Source: Methanobacteriota archaeon (GTDB taxonomy: Archaea > Thermoplasmatota > Poseidoniia > Poseidoniales > Poseidoniaceae). From it: DNA of 32,187 nucleotides. The notes beneath the pieces were generated by a model that searched no databases, had not been told where the DNA came from, and was given only the letters and a program-made list of their open reading frames with translations. The DNA lies in the NCBI GenBank assembly GCA_002710015.1, contig PAOW01000027.1:34081-66267 (forward strand), in the 5' to 3' direction. Shown here piece after piece: positions 16,103 through 23,939 of this stretch (positions within the stretch are counted from its first letter, which is position 1; each line of letters starts with the position of its first letter). Made by a program: the position numbers and the translations under genes.

Positions 16103-17238
16103 TCAGAATCCAACTCAAGTAGATTAACTCTCTCGGCAGCCTCGACAACATCTCCTTCTTCCCACCAATCGACAGCAATGAAAGTGGGTCTTTTGCCATG
16201 GTCATCAATACATTCCAGTGCCCTTTCAACCATGAAATCGACATCGTTTGCTTCTCCAGCTCGAGTAGGGTCAGACAATCCAGCTTGATTTTTGAGCCAG
16301 TTATTCATATGGAATACAGCTTGGTTAGCATCTCCTCTCAGAACACTACAATCCATTGATGATGTGTCATCATCAGCATAATTTGTAGTCCAACTATGGG
16401 TCAAGAAATCATGGAAATATGGATGATTAGAATCGCTAGACTGCTCCCAAAATACTACCAATCTTTTGTCCATGTTTATCAATTCAATCAGAGTTGGCCA
16501 CTCCTCGTTCATGCCGTGGATATACATCATTTCGCTGAGCCCGACATCATCGAATATCTCTTTCAAGTGGTCTGCCTCAACATGATTTTCAATCAATAGT
16601 GTAACAACATCTCGTTCTTCACTTTGCATCTCAGATTCTAATTTACTAAGCCAGTTTATCGGGTCCACTTGTCCATATGTACAGGGGCTAAAACCTCTGC
16701 TTGAATCACCATGACAAAACCTAACCTGGTTGACATTTTGATCAGCTGTTGTAAGGTAGTGTGTGTCTAACATAAACGCTCTGATACCTGCATTCCATTG
16801 TGCTTGGAACCCTGTTCTGTGATTACTTGCAGGATAGTATATGTTGTCTTCGTGGGTTGAGAAGGCATTGTGAGTTTCAGGGAAGGTCACATCATCATAA
16901 GTCCTGTGACATAAAATCACCAATCCATTGCAAGGGATTGTTTCTAGATACTCACAAGTATCATCATCCTCTGTTGCATTCGAATCGTAATTTTCAGCAT
17001 CACTGTCAGTACATCCTAAAATGGGCTCAGGTTCTTCTTCTTCATACTCACATGATCCATCGTCTTTGGTTGCGTTAGGGTCGTGATTAGTTGCATTTGA
17101 ATCCGTGCAACCCTCTATTACTTTTGGTTCGGAAACCTGTTCCTCAGCCATTCCATCATCGACATCATTTCCATCAAGATTTATGCAGCCCGGTGCGAGC
17201 ATGACTAAAATCACCATGAATAGTGACTGCGCTCGCAT
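16099..17238 (-). CDS. Lipoprotein with two Cys-Asp repeats and a PI-PLC-X-like phosphodiesterase domain
   Basis: The ATG at 17236-17238 gives 379 residues; a GTG at 17247 would add three. An LAPGC lipobox marks Cys18. Two repeats follow (43-65 and 75-97), each of the GCTD...N.D.NAT.DD..CEY type known from many secreted proteins. The rest, about 103-370, resembles secreted eukaryotic PLC-like phosphodiesterases with an X domain. VTFPETHNAFST at 117-128 holds the first catalytic His (123), AGIRAFMLDTHY at 150-161 is the conserved strand, and VRFCHGD at 172-178 holds the second His (176). DKRLVVFWEQ further on matches the DMxRLVVF block of plant members. It probably cleaves a phosphodiester in lipids or surface polymers outside the cell; the substrate is unknown. 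It is last in a run with FolC and dCMP deaminase. Confidence 0.83.
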   Translation of the reverse strand: MRAQSLFMVILVMLAPGCINLDGNDVDDGMAEEQVSEPKVIEGCTDSNATNHDPNATKDDGSCEYEEEEPEPILGCTDSDAENYDSNATEDDDTCEYLETIPCNGLVILCHRTYDDVTFPETHNAFSTHEDNIYYPASNHRTGFQAQWNAGIRAFMLDTHYLTTADQNVNQVRFCHGDSSRGFSPCTYGQVDPINWLSKLESEMQSEERDVVTLLIENHVEADHLKEIFDDVGLSEMMYIHGMNEEWPTLIELINMDKRLVVFWEQSSDSNHPYFHDFLTHSWTTNYADDDTSSMDCSVLRGDANQAVFHMNNWLKNQAGLSDPTRAGEANDVDFMVERALECIDDHGKRPTFIAVDWWEEGDVVEAAERVNLLELDSD

Positions 17239-17286
17239 GGTAGCCACTACTAAACCGTAGATTTGAACGCACCGGTTTGTCTAATC

Positions 17287-17736
17287 TCATTCGGGGATAT
17301 CTATTGGTCGGATGTTGATTCCAGCCTCACGAAGCATATCGGTTGAGATTTTGAAATCCTCCTCCCATCTTTGTGGAGGTTTGTTCTTAGTTGAGTATAC
17401 CACTTCTCGAATACCAGCTTGAATTAGGCTTCTAGCGCACCTTGAACAAGGTGGCCAAGTAACAAATGCTGTGCTACCTTTCAAGGAAACTCCAATCCTT
17501 GCAGCATGCATAATTGCGTTTTCCTCGGCATGACAAATCAGCGGGTATTTCTTATCCCTATCATTCAGCCGTCCGTCATTATCTTCAATTCCACGAGGGA
17601 ATCCATTGAATCCAGTCGATCGAATTTCACGGTCTTCACCAACTACTACGCAGCCAACTTTTGTGGAGGGATCCTTGCTCCATCTTGCGATGTGCTCGGC
17701 TAATTCCAGAAATCTGATGTCCCATTTATCGCTCAT
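17287..17736 (-). CDS. dCMP deaminase
   Basis: The 149-residue enzyme converts dCMP to dUMP, the substrate for thymidylate synthesis. HAEENA (from about residue 69) supplies the zinc ligand His and the catalytic Glu, and PPCSRCA (about 95-101) supplies the two Cys ligands. DPSTKVGCVVV near the N-terminus and GFNGFPRGIEDND, the nucleotide-contact loop, are typical of dCMP deaminases rather than cytidine or guanine deaminases. The length is normal. GAGGGAG at 17741-17747, 4 bases before the ATG, fixes the start. It lies 36 bases after folC, a sensible pairing because thymidylate synthesis consumes a folate cofactor. Confidence 0.9.
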   Translation of the reverse strand: MSDKWDIRFLELAEHIARWSKDPSTKVGCVVVGEDREIRSTGFNGFPRGIEDNDGRLNDRDKKYPLICHAEENAIMHAARIGVSLKGSTAFVTWPPCSRCARSLIQAGIREVVYSTKNKPPQRWEEDFKISTDMLREAGINIRPIDIPE

Positions 17737-17772
17737 CAGACTCCCTCATCTTATCCAAATACTCCTTTGTCA

Positions 17773-18897
17773 TTAAAGTATGTCAGCACCAATTTCAAGG
17801 TGGGATAATATGTTTCCACACAAATATAGCGACCCTGTTACGAGTATAAAATCACAATTTTCTTTAAGAGATTCTAAACCTTTGACGGGGTCTTTGATGT
17901 GTCTGAGTCCAGCGATTGGGTTCTCTACTCCAGGATATCTACCCCCTTGTGGTTCTGTCGTTATTATATCCACAGGAGGTTTTCTCAATACCATGCCAAC
18001 AAGAGGCTCTATGAATTCATCCATGTCATTTTGAGGAGACGTGCCAAAAAGTAGAGACCATTTCTCAGGCAGTAACCTTTCTATTTCAGGAATTGCTCTT
18101 AGCATTCCACTTGGATTATGAGCGGATTCAAGTAAAATCGATGGATTTCCTTGAATCAATTGCATTCTGCCTGGCCATTGAATAGGTCTTCGAACGAATG
18201 AATAACCAATCATAGCACACAAACGTTCAGCTAGGTCAGCGGCCTCATCCATGAAAGTCGATTTTTCTGGGATGTAGAATCTAGCACTGATCGCTTCATC
18301 TCGCATTGCATTTCTAACCCTCGCTGAGCCAGGGTCTCTGATTAGCATGGGCACACCAGGTCTCCAAATCGCCGCCTTCTCCCTAGCGACTTTTTCGATA
18401 GTATCTCCTAAAATTTCACTATGTTCGAGACTCACAGATGTAACTAAACATCCCACAACGTCAGCACTTCTTGTTGCGTCTAGTCTCCCTCCTAAACCAG
18501 TTTCTAGGATCATTATTGAAACTCCTGCATGTCTGCAAGCGACAAGAGAAACGAGGTATGTAATCTCAAAAAAAGTCAAGTCTATATTTAGATCCTTTAT
18601 CTCATGTAGTGCTCTATCGAAATCGTCACTAGAAATTGACTTACCATTTACTCTCACCCTTTCTTCAATGTTGACAAGATGTGGGGATGAGAAGAAACCA
18701 ACTCTATATCCTGCCCGCACTAGACCCATCACTAACTGAGCACACGCGCTTCCTTTGCCATTTGAACCAGCAACATGGATGCAGTCCATGTCTCTATCAG
18801 GACGATTAAGGGCTTCTAGTGCAACGGTTACTCTTTCCAATCCAAGGTCCATACCTTGTGATTTTTTAGAAAACAACCATTCTCTCAGTGACGGCAT
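17773..18897 (-). CDS. folC: Folylpolyglutamate synthase / dihydrofolate synthase
   Basis: The 374-residue ATP-dependent ligase adds glutamate to folates and possibly makes dihydrofolate from dihydropteroate. Visible motifs are LGLERV at 19-24, the P-loop HVAGSNGKGS at 41-50, SSPHLVNIEERVRVNG, the FFEITYLVSLVA strand, LETGLGGRLDATR, TSVSLEHSEILG, WPGRMQ, and ESAHNPSG, which corresponds to the usual DGAHNP. Bacterial FolC is usually about 420 residues. The deficit falls between the REKAAIWRPG block and WPGRMQ, where the common G.HQ..N.A segment is missing. The gene heads a run with dCMP deaminase and diverges from the presenilin-like gene across 32 bases holding a hairpin. Confidence 0.87.
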   Translation of the reverse strand: MPSLREWLFSKKSQGMDLGLERVTVALEALNRPDRDMDCIHVAGSNGKGSACAQLVMGLVRAGYRVGFFSSPHLVNIEERVRVNGKSISSDDFDRALHEIKDLNIDLTFFEITYLVSLVACRHAGVSIMILETGLGGRLDATRSADVVGCLVTSVSLEHSEILGDTIEKVAREKAAIWRPGVPMLIRDPGSARVRNAMRDEAISARFYIPEKSTFMDEAADLAERLCAMIGYSFVRRPIQWPGRMQLIQGNPSILLESAHNPSGMLRAIPEIERLLPEKWSLLFGTSPQNDMDEFIEPLVGMVLRKPPVDIITTEPQGGRYPGVENPIAGLRHIKDPVKGLESLKENCDFILVTGSLYLCGNILSHLEIGADIL

Positions 18898-18903
18898 TTA
18901 CTT

Positions 18904-18920
18904 TGGCCCCGTAGGGGCCA
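18904..18920. promoter_or_regulatory. Perfect GC-rich hairpin between divergent start codons
   Basis: TGGCCCC (18904-18910) and GGGGCCA (18914-18920) are perfect complements around a GTA centre. The element lies 6 bases from the folC start and 9 bases before the ATG at 18930, so it could fold in either transcript or act as a DNA operator. AGTATATCC at 18920-18928 follows and could be a TATA box. That would make the later ATG at 18966 the true rightward start. The role is inferred. Confidence 0.5.
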
Positions 18921-18929
18921 GTATATCCA

Positions 18930-21185
18930 ATGATTAGAAAACCACCCTCACTCTCGGTTGAAACTATGGGGGAGTCTACGTCTCAAGACCATATCCAGCG
19001 CGTAGAGCGTGAATTGGCGAAAGAGGACTCACTATTTCGCAATATGATAGAGCAAGCACCAGGCATGATCGGCATGGCTGGTATGTTCGTTGTAACCATT
19101 TTTTTGGGAATTTGGCTCCAGCCCTGGTTTGACTCAGCTGGACTACAAGCATTTGGAGAGTCAGGTTCAACACAAGCCCGCTGGATAGTTCTAGAATTGC
19201 TGGCAATTTTTGCGTTCACATTCCTGATATTGTGGCTAGCTAAAAAGCACCTCCAGCATTTCATAAAATACGGATTGCTATTTGTTTTATTCTTAGCACT
19301 ATGCTACACAACAATTCCTGGCGCTCACATTTTACTAGTACCAGACGTTGAGACTGAGCCGTTCGAATTTACAGATGAGATTGCTTACAATGAGGAAATC
19401 GTATCAATCAATACAGATGGGTCAATGATTACCCAAGTAACGAAATATACAGAGACCATGTATCATACCTTTGAGGTAAACAAGAGATCAGCCAACATGT
19501 CCTTAGAATGGAGTAAGGAGTTAGACTCATATCCCGGAGCACCGTTCTTTACTGTAACTGAGGGAATTTATGGAATTACAGTAACAAATGGGGCATGGAT
19601 ATGGTCTTTTGACAAGGAAAGTGGAGAGATTCTTAGTAAATATGCCTGCTTCGAACTAGAGGGATGGGATAACACATTGGAGAATTTGTCAGTCATTCCG
19701 GAGATAATTGAATGCGTCACTGCTCTGGAGATAGTTGAGAATGAGAATGGTGATTTTGGAGAGGCTAAGGGCGCCTTGTATATCACAACGCCAGAAAATA
19801 AAATTGTTAGAAGGAATACATTCCATGGAACGAATGAAACAGTTCACCAATCGAGGTGGGATATGCCTCAGTTGCAGTTGAATTCCGATAAAATTTTTCA
19901 CAACAAACAATATGACGAAGACAGTCTTCTTATTGCAACAGAAACTAGAGCTATAATGATTGAAATTGAAGAACTCGCAGATGCATACAATGAGCCCGGT
20001 CCCCGACCTGATAAATGGGAAGATCAGGTTAGTGTTGAATGGCAATATGAGGTGGATGACAACTTTACAGCATTCAACGTAATTACAAACCCGTGGGATG
20101 ACGATGAAGAGGTAATCTTAACCGGCACGGAGAGTGGAGAAATCAAAGTCTGGATTATTGATGACGAAATAGATCAGATATTCGAGGAAGAAGAACGCTT
20201 TGGCGGCGAAGATTCGTTCGAAGGCCCAATTCTGTCTATCAATAGTTTCGATTTAGACGAGGAAGACGGGGATGAGTTATGGATAACAGATGCGGATGGC
20301 GTCCATGGATTATTTTACGAATCTCTTACGGAATACGTTACAATTGAAATCGATTTTGAGAATGTTAGAGCAGTCTCATCTGAGGGAGCAACAATTCAGA
20401 TGGTAAAAGACGGCAAATGGAATGATACATTTGGAAATCCAATGATAGGTGCAGATTTCCATACTGGAGAATTTGATTCCGATACCATGTACAATAGCTA
20501 CGGAATACAGTTAGATGATACTGCGATTTTGGTAGGGTTGGGATTGGCAATTGTATTGATGGTGGCTCTAATCATTAGACCAGAGTGGTATGTCGTTAAC
20601 ACAGTAGGTGTTCTTGTTGGTGCTGGAGTAATAGTGATGCTAGGAGTCACCTTTGTTCCAACCCTGATTGTAATTTTCATGGTTTTAGCAGCTATCTATG
20701 ATGCTTGGGCTGTTTACAAATCAAAGCATATGCTTGATTTAGCAGATACAATGATTGGACTAAACCTGCCAATATTGCTTGTTGCACCTCAAGAAAGTGG
20801 TTATTCAATGCTGGAGGAAAGCGACAGTTTGCGACCTGCAGAGAAAAAACCAGAGAGCTCTTTGCCAGCAGATGCCAGCAAACATGTAAAGATGGTAAAA
20901 AGGAAAAAGCCGAAAGAAGCCATGTTTATGGGTCTAGGGGACGTTATATTCCCAGGAATGCTAGTATTATCATGTGTCAACTTCGTTCCATCTAACGGGC
21001 TTGCAGTAGGCCTAAGTGCGCTAATTGGAGGATTGATTGGCTATCTGGTTTTAATGACATACGTTGCCTCTGGCAGGCCTCAGGCAGGATTGCCTTTACT
21101 GAACGGTGGGGCAATAATTGGTTACATTATTGGTGGATTACTATTCGTTGGTAGTGCTGCCTTTTCGTTTGGTATTTCTTTGTAG
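18930..21185 (+). CDS. Presenilin/signal-peptide-peptidase family (PSH) aspartyl protease with large inserted extracellular domain
   Basis: This 751-residue intramembrane protease has about nine helices. Three lie near 45-67, 82-104 and 111-137. After a gap of about 390 residues come helices near 531-551, 555-577, 577-595, 669-686, 690-711 and 721-745. Catalytic motifs are clear: AAIYDAWAVY with Asp591, MGLGDVIFPG with Asp671, and GLPLLNGG at 721-728 in the PAL position (PLL, residues 722-724). KSKHMLDLAD after the YD motif also fits the archaeal family. Residues of about 138-530 form an acidic, beta-rich domain with propeller-like strands (ESGEIKVWIID, GDELWITDADGVHG). Typical archaeal PSH proteins are nearer 300-350 residues. 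By presenilin topology the insert faces outside. The ATG at 18966 is an alternative start. SerRS follows 9 bases downstream. Confidence 0.85.
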   Translation: MIRKPPSLSVETMGESTSQDHIQRVERELAKEDSLFRNMIEQAPGMIGMAGMFVVTIFLGIWLQPWFDSAGLQAFGESGSTQARWIVLELLAIFAFTFLILWLAKKHLQHFIKYGLLFVLFLALCYTTIPGAHILLVPDVETEPFEFTDEIAYNEEIVSINTDGSMITQVTKYTETMYHTFEVNKRSANMSLEWSKELDSYPGAPFFTVTEGIYGITVTNGAWIWSFDKESGEILSKYACFELEGWDNTLENLSVIPEIIECVTALEIVENENGDFGEAKGALYITTPENKIVRRNTFHGTNETVHQSRWDMPQLQLNSDKIFHNKQYDEDSLLIATETRAIMIEIEELADAYNEPGPRPDKWEDQVSVEWQYEVDDNFTAFNVITNPWDDDEEVILTGTESGEIKVWIIDDEIDQIFEEEERFGGEDSFEGPILSINSFDLDEEDGDELWITDADGVHGLFYESLTEYVTIEIDFENVRAVSSEGATIQMVKDGKWNDTFGNPMIGADFHTGEFDSDTMYNSYGIQLDDTAILVGLGLAIVLMVALIIRPEWYVVNTVGVLVGAGVIVMLGVTFVPTLIVIFMVLAAIYDAWAVYKSKHMLDLADTMIGLNLPILLVAPQESGYSMLEESDSLRPAEKKPESSLPADASKHVKMVKRKKPKEAMFMGLGDVIFPGMLVLSCVNFVPSNGLAVGLSALIGGLIGYLVLMTYVASGRPQAGLPLLNGGAIIGYIIGGLLFVGSAAFSFGISL

Positions 21186-21194
21186 GTGAGTTGA

Positions 21195-22478
21195 ATGTTG
21201 AGTATGGACTTATTCCGGAATCAGGTGGATAAGATTCGTGATGATCATGACAAAAGAGGAATACCTCACGAAAGTATAGACCGGGTCTTACAACTTGACG
21301 AGGAGTGGAGAGGCGCCCTAAAAGAGATGGAAAATTCCCGCAGAGAACGCAATCAGGCTGCAAAAGGAATTGCAGAAGCGAAGAAGAAAGGTGATACTGA
21401 AACTTCACAAAGAATTATGTCGGAAGTGAAAAACTTAGGAGAAAGGATTGCAGCTTTGGACGAGAAGGCAAAATCCCTACTGGATGAGAGAGATAGAATT
21501 AGGATGAGAATTCCGAATCTTTTGCATGATGCTGTTCCGGTCGGAGATGACGAGGAAGGTAATACTCAGCACTCATTACATGGCGTAAAACCTGATTTCT
21601 CCTTTGAGCCTAGAACTCATAATGAATTGATTGAAATGAATAAATGGGTCGATTTGGAAAGGGCTGCAAAAATTGCTGGTAGCCGCTTTTTCTTCCTGAA
21701 GGGAGATCTTGCTAGACTCGAGATGGCTTTGCAGACCTATGCGGTAGATTTCCTTGTAAACAGAGGCTTCACCTTCGTTCAACCGCCAGTCATGATGAAC
21801 CGGCCAGCGTATGAGGGGGTTACAGATTTATCAGATTTTGAGACTGTAATGTATGGAATCACCCCTGACCCGCTTTACATGATTGCAACCAGCGAACATC
21901 CGCTAACAGCGATGTACATGGATGAAGTGATCGAGCCAAGTCTTTTGCCAATCAAGATGGTTGGTGTCAGTGCTTGTTTCAGGAGAGAAGTGGGGGCGCA
22001 CGGTCTTTCAGACCGTGGAATTTGGCGAGTACACCAGTTCACAAAAATCGAACAGATTGTGATTTCTCATCCTGATGAATCTTGGGACCATCACGAAGAT
22101 TTATTGCAGAATTGTGTCGACCTTTGGGATGAACTCGGACTACATTACGAGGTAGTAAACATCTGTACAGGTGATATGGGAACCGTTGCGGCTAGGAAGT
22201 ACGACTTGGAAGCATGGCTTCCTGGTGCTAATGCATTCAAGGAAATCGTCTCTTGCTCTAACTGCACAGATTATCAGGCAAATAGGCTCAAGATGCGTTA
22301 CAGGACTAGTGATGGTAATGCAGCAGTCCATACCCTGAACTCAACCGCAGTTGCAACAAGTAGAGCATTAGTAGCCATAATGGAGCAAAATCAAGAAGAG
22401 GATGGTCGTGTATTAATTCCAAATTGCCTAATTTCTCTTATGGGTGGTAAAACGCACTTAGAGCCATGTAAATGGTAG
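21195..22478 (+). CDS. serS: Seryl-tRNA synthetase
   Basis: This 427-residue class II synthetase attaches serine to tRNA-Ser (and to tRNA-Sec if present). A long antiparallel coiled coil at about 26-105 is the tRNA-binding arm. TSEHPLTAMY lies in the serine-binding region. Motif 2 begins at FRREVGAHG near 262, and motif 3 includes LNSTAVATSRALVAIMEQNQ and ends before RVLIPNCL. It is the common bacterial-like form, not the rare methanogen type. GGTGAG at 21185-21190, overlapping the previous stop codon and 4 bases before the ATG, indicates translation coupled to the presenilin-like gene. It ends 27 bases from the convergent BNR lipoprotein gene; I see no clear terminator between them. Confidence 0.95.
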   Translation: MLSMDLFRNQVDKIRDDHDKRGIPHESIDRVLQLDEEWRGALKEMENSRRERNQAAKGIAEAKKKGDTETSQRIMSEVKNLGERIAALDEKAKSLLDERDRIRMRIPNLLHDAVPVGDDEEGNTQHSLHGVKPDFSFEPRTHNELIEMNKWVDLERAAKIAGSRFFFLKGDLARLEMALQTYAVDFLVNRGFTFVQPPVMMNRPAYEGVTDLSDFETVMYGITPDPLYMIATSEHPLTAMYMDEVIEPSLLPIKMVGVSACFRREVGAHGLSDRGIWRVHQFTKIEQIVISHPDESWDHHEDLLQNCVDLWDELGLHYEVVNICTGDMGTVAARKYDLEAWLPGANAFKEIVSCSNCTDYQANRLKMRYRTSDGNAAVHTLNSTAVATSRALVAIMEQNQEEDGRVLIPNCLISLMGGKTHLEPCKW

Positions 22479-22505
22479 AGGCCTGAAGTCTCATTGTCGA
22501 ATATG

Positions 22506-23939
22506 TCACAGTGTTTGGGGGCCACCAGCAGGCATCTCAGGCAGCATGAATACCGTATCACCACGCAGGCTAGGGCCTACATCGAAAGTAGCGAATATTC
22601 CTATGTCAGCTATATTATGAGATAGAGAGAACCAAGTTCTTCCGTATGCATCTACTCTAATGTCTAGGAAGTCGCCAAGTCCACCACATCGGTTGTAACC
22701 ACAATCTGTGACCGTATCGATAGGGTCATCGTCGCCGTTAAGTTGGACAGTTGTTAGCAACGGAGTTTCATTGAAAGCATCGGTTGCGTAAGTGAGGTAT
22801 GCGTTCCAAACCTCATCATCCCCCTCAGTTTCACCGACATAACCGAAGGCAACAGTCCCTGCGTCCCCTGCGACTACAACTGGGAAGCCTGTGCCGGACA
22901 GATTGATTGGTGGCGCAATCATTGTAGCGTTAGACCATGTGTCCCCCTGATCTCTTGAATATGACCAGTAAGGCATGTTGTCAAGACCCATCCACATGGC
23001 GTGAACGTTACCTTCTGTATCTACCTCAACCTGTGCTTCTTCTGCATTCCATGTATCAGCAATACCGGTATCTGTTGTTGGAAGCACATGCTCAGTCCAG
23101 CTTATTCCTGCATTAGTGGTTCTAAATACAGAGTAACCGTCTCCTGTGCATCCTTTGTTACCTCGGTAGAAATTACCATCGACGCTACCTACCAAGTGGG
23201 CAGACAGACCTCCTGAGTTGCAAGTTACAGGTGCTCCTGAGGTTTCAGGACCCCATGTAGCGCCTCCATCTTGACTTGATGAGCATAGTGGGTGAGGAGC
23301 ATTTCCGTTGATACAGAACATCCAGGTTGTTGGATGAGCAAATGCTGGCATATTGCTACTTGCGATCGTCTGGTGGTCTTGGACAGAATAGAGTTGCGTT
23401 GCAACACTTGGGCCATCCCATGAAACTCCGTCATCGTCAGACCACTCAACGGTCATTCCAAGCAAAGCATGCATGTCGAATTTCATAATTCGGCCTGTCC
23501 ATGGATCAACATAGATGTAGGGATCGTTGGAATTCACTATTGGTAGTAGTGGGTCATAGACATTCTCACAAGAATAGGATAGTGTGTCATACATCCCTAT
23601 CAAATCGCAAGATACAACCGCTGTTGAGCCTCCTGGCCCATTACCGTATGAACTCATCACCATAGTATCGGTCTGCGTAATTCCCATAGTCGGCTCAAAT
23701 GTTGACATGCCTATACCGTAATATGTGCCAGTTGCCAAAAAGGGGGTGTTTCTTTCACTAAAATCAAATTCATCATTGCCCCAAGCATCAACTGCATCTG
23801 GCATGTGATACCAAGTCAAGTCAGGTTTTTCAAAGTCCCAAACGGTTTCTGTTCTAGTGATAGGTTCAGCTTCTTCCTCTCCAAAACACCCAACAAATGA
23901 GGCACTTATCATGAGTATTGTGATGAAAATAGGTCGCAT
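22506..23939 (-). CDS. Lipoprotein with BNR/Asp-box (sialidase-like) propeller
   Basis: The 477-residue protein has an FVGC lipobox with Cys18 and is exported and probably lipid-anchored. Four Asp-box (S.D.G..W) turns are visible: SDDDGVSW at 167-174, SQDGGATW at 222-229, TTNAGISW at 274-281, and SRDQGDTW at 328-335. They are spaced as in six-bladed sialidase or BNR propellers. Cys pairs (for example DCGYNRCGG) may form disulfides. I see no clear set of sialidase catalytic arginines, so binding rather than sialic-acid cleavage is as likely. The start ATG directly abuts the stop codon of deoxyhypusine synthase (TGA-ATG), with GGAGGTGC at 23944-23951 inside that gene. The two are therefore translationally coupled despite unrelated roles. 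Confidence 0.8.
   Translation of the reverse strand: MRPIFITILMISASFVGCFGEEEAEPITRTETVWDFEKPDLTWYHMPDAVDAWGNDEFDFSERNTPFLATGTYYGIGMSTFEPTMGITQTDTMVMSSYGNGPGGSTAVVSCDLIGMYDTLSYSCENVYDPLLPIVNSNDPYIYVDPWTGRIMKFDMHALLGMTVEWSDDDGVSWDGPSVATQLYSVQDHQTIASSNMPAFAHPTTWMFCINGNAPHPLCSSSQDGGATWGPETSGAPVTCNSGGLSAHLVGSVDGNFYRGNKGCTGDGYSVFRTTNAGISWTEHVLPTTDTGIADTWNAEEAQVEVDTEGNVHAMWMGLDNMPYWSYSRDQGDTWSNATMIAPPINLSGTGFPVVVAGDAGTVAFGYVGETEGDDEVWNAYLTYATDAFNETPLLTTVQLNGDDDPIDTVTDCGYNRCGGLGDFLDIRVDAYGRTWFSLSHNIADIGIFATFDVGPSLRGDTVFMLPEMPAGGPQTL

Noticed and set aside
22479-22505. Terminator between convergent serS and BNR lipoprotein genes
   Set aside because: Only 27 bases with no clear stem or T run on either strand.
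22506-23939. Calling the BNR lipoprotein a sialidase
   Set aside because: Asp boxes occur in many propellers and the catalytic arginine triad and Tyr/Glu pair could not be identified.
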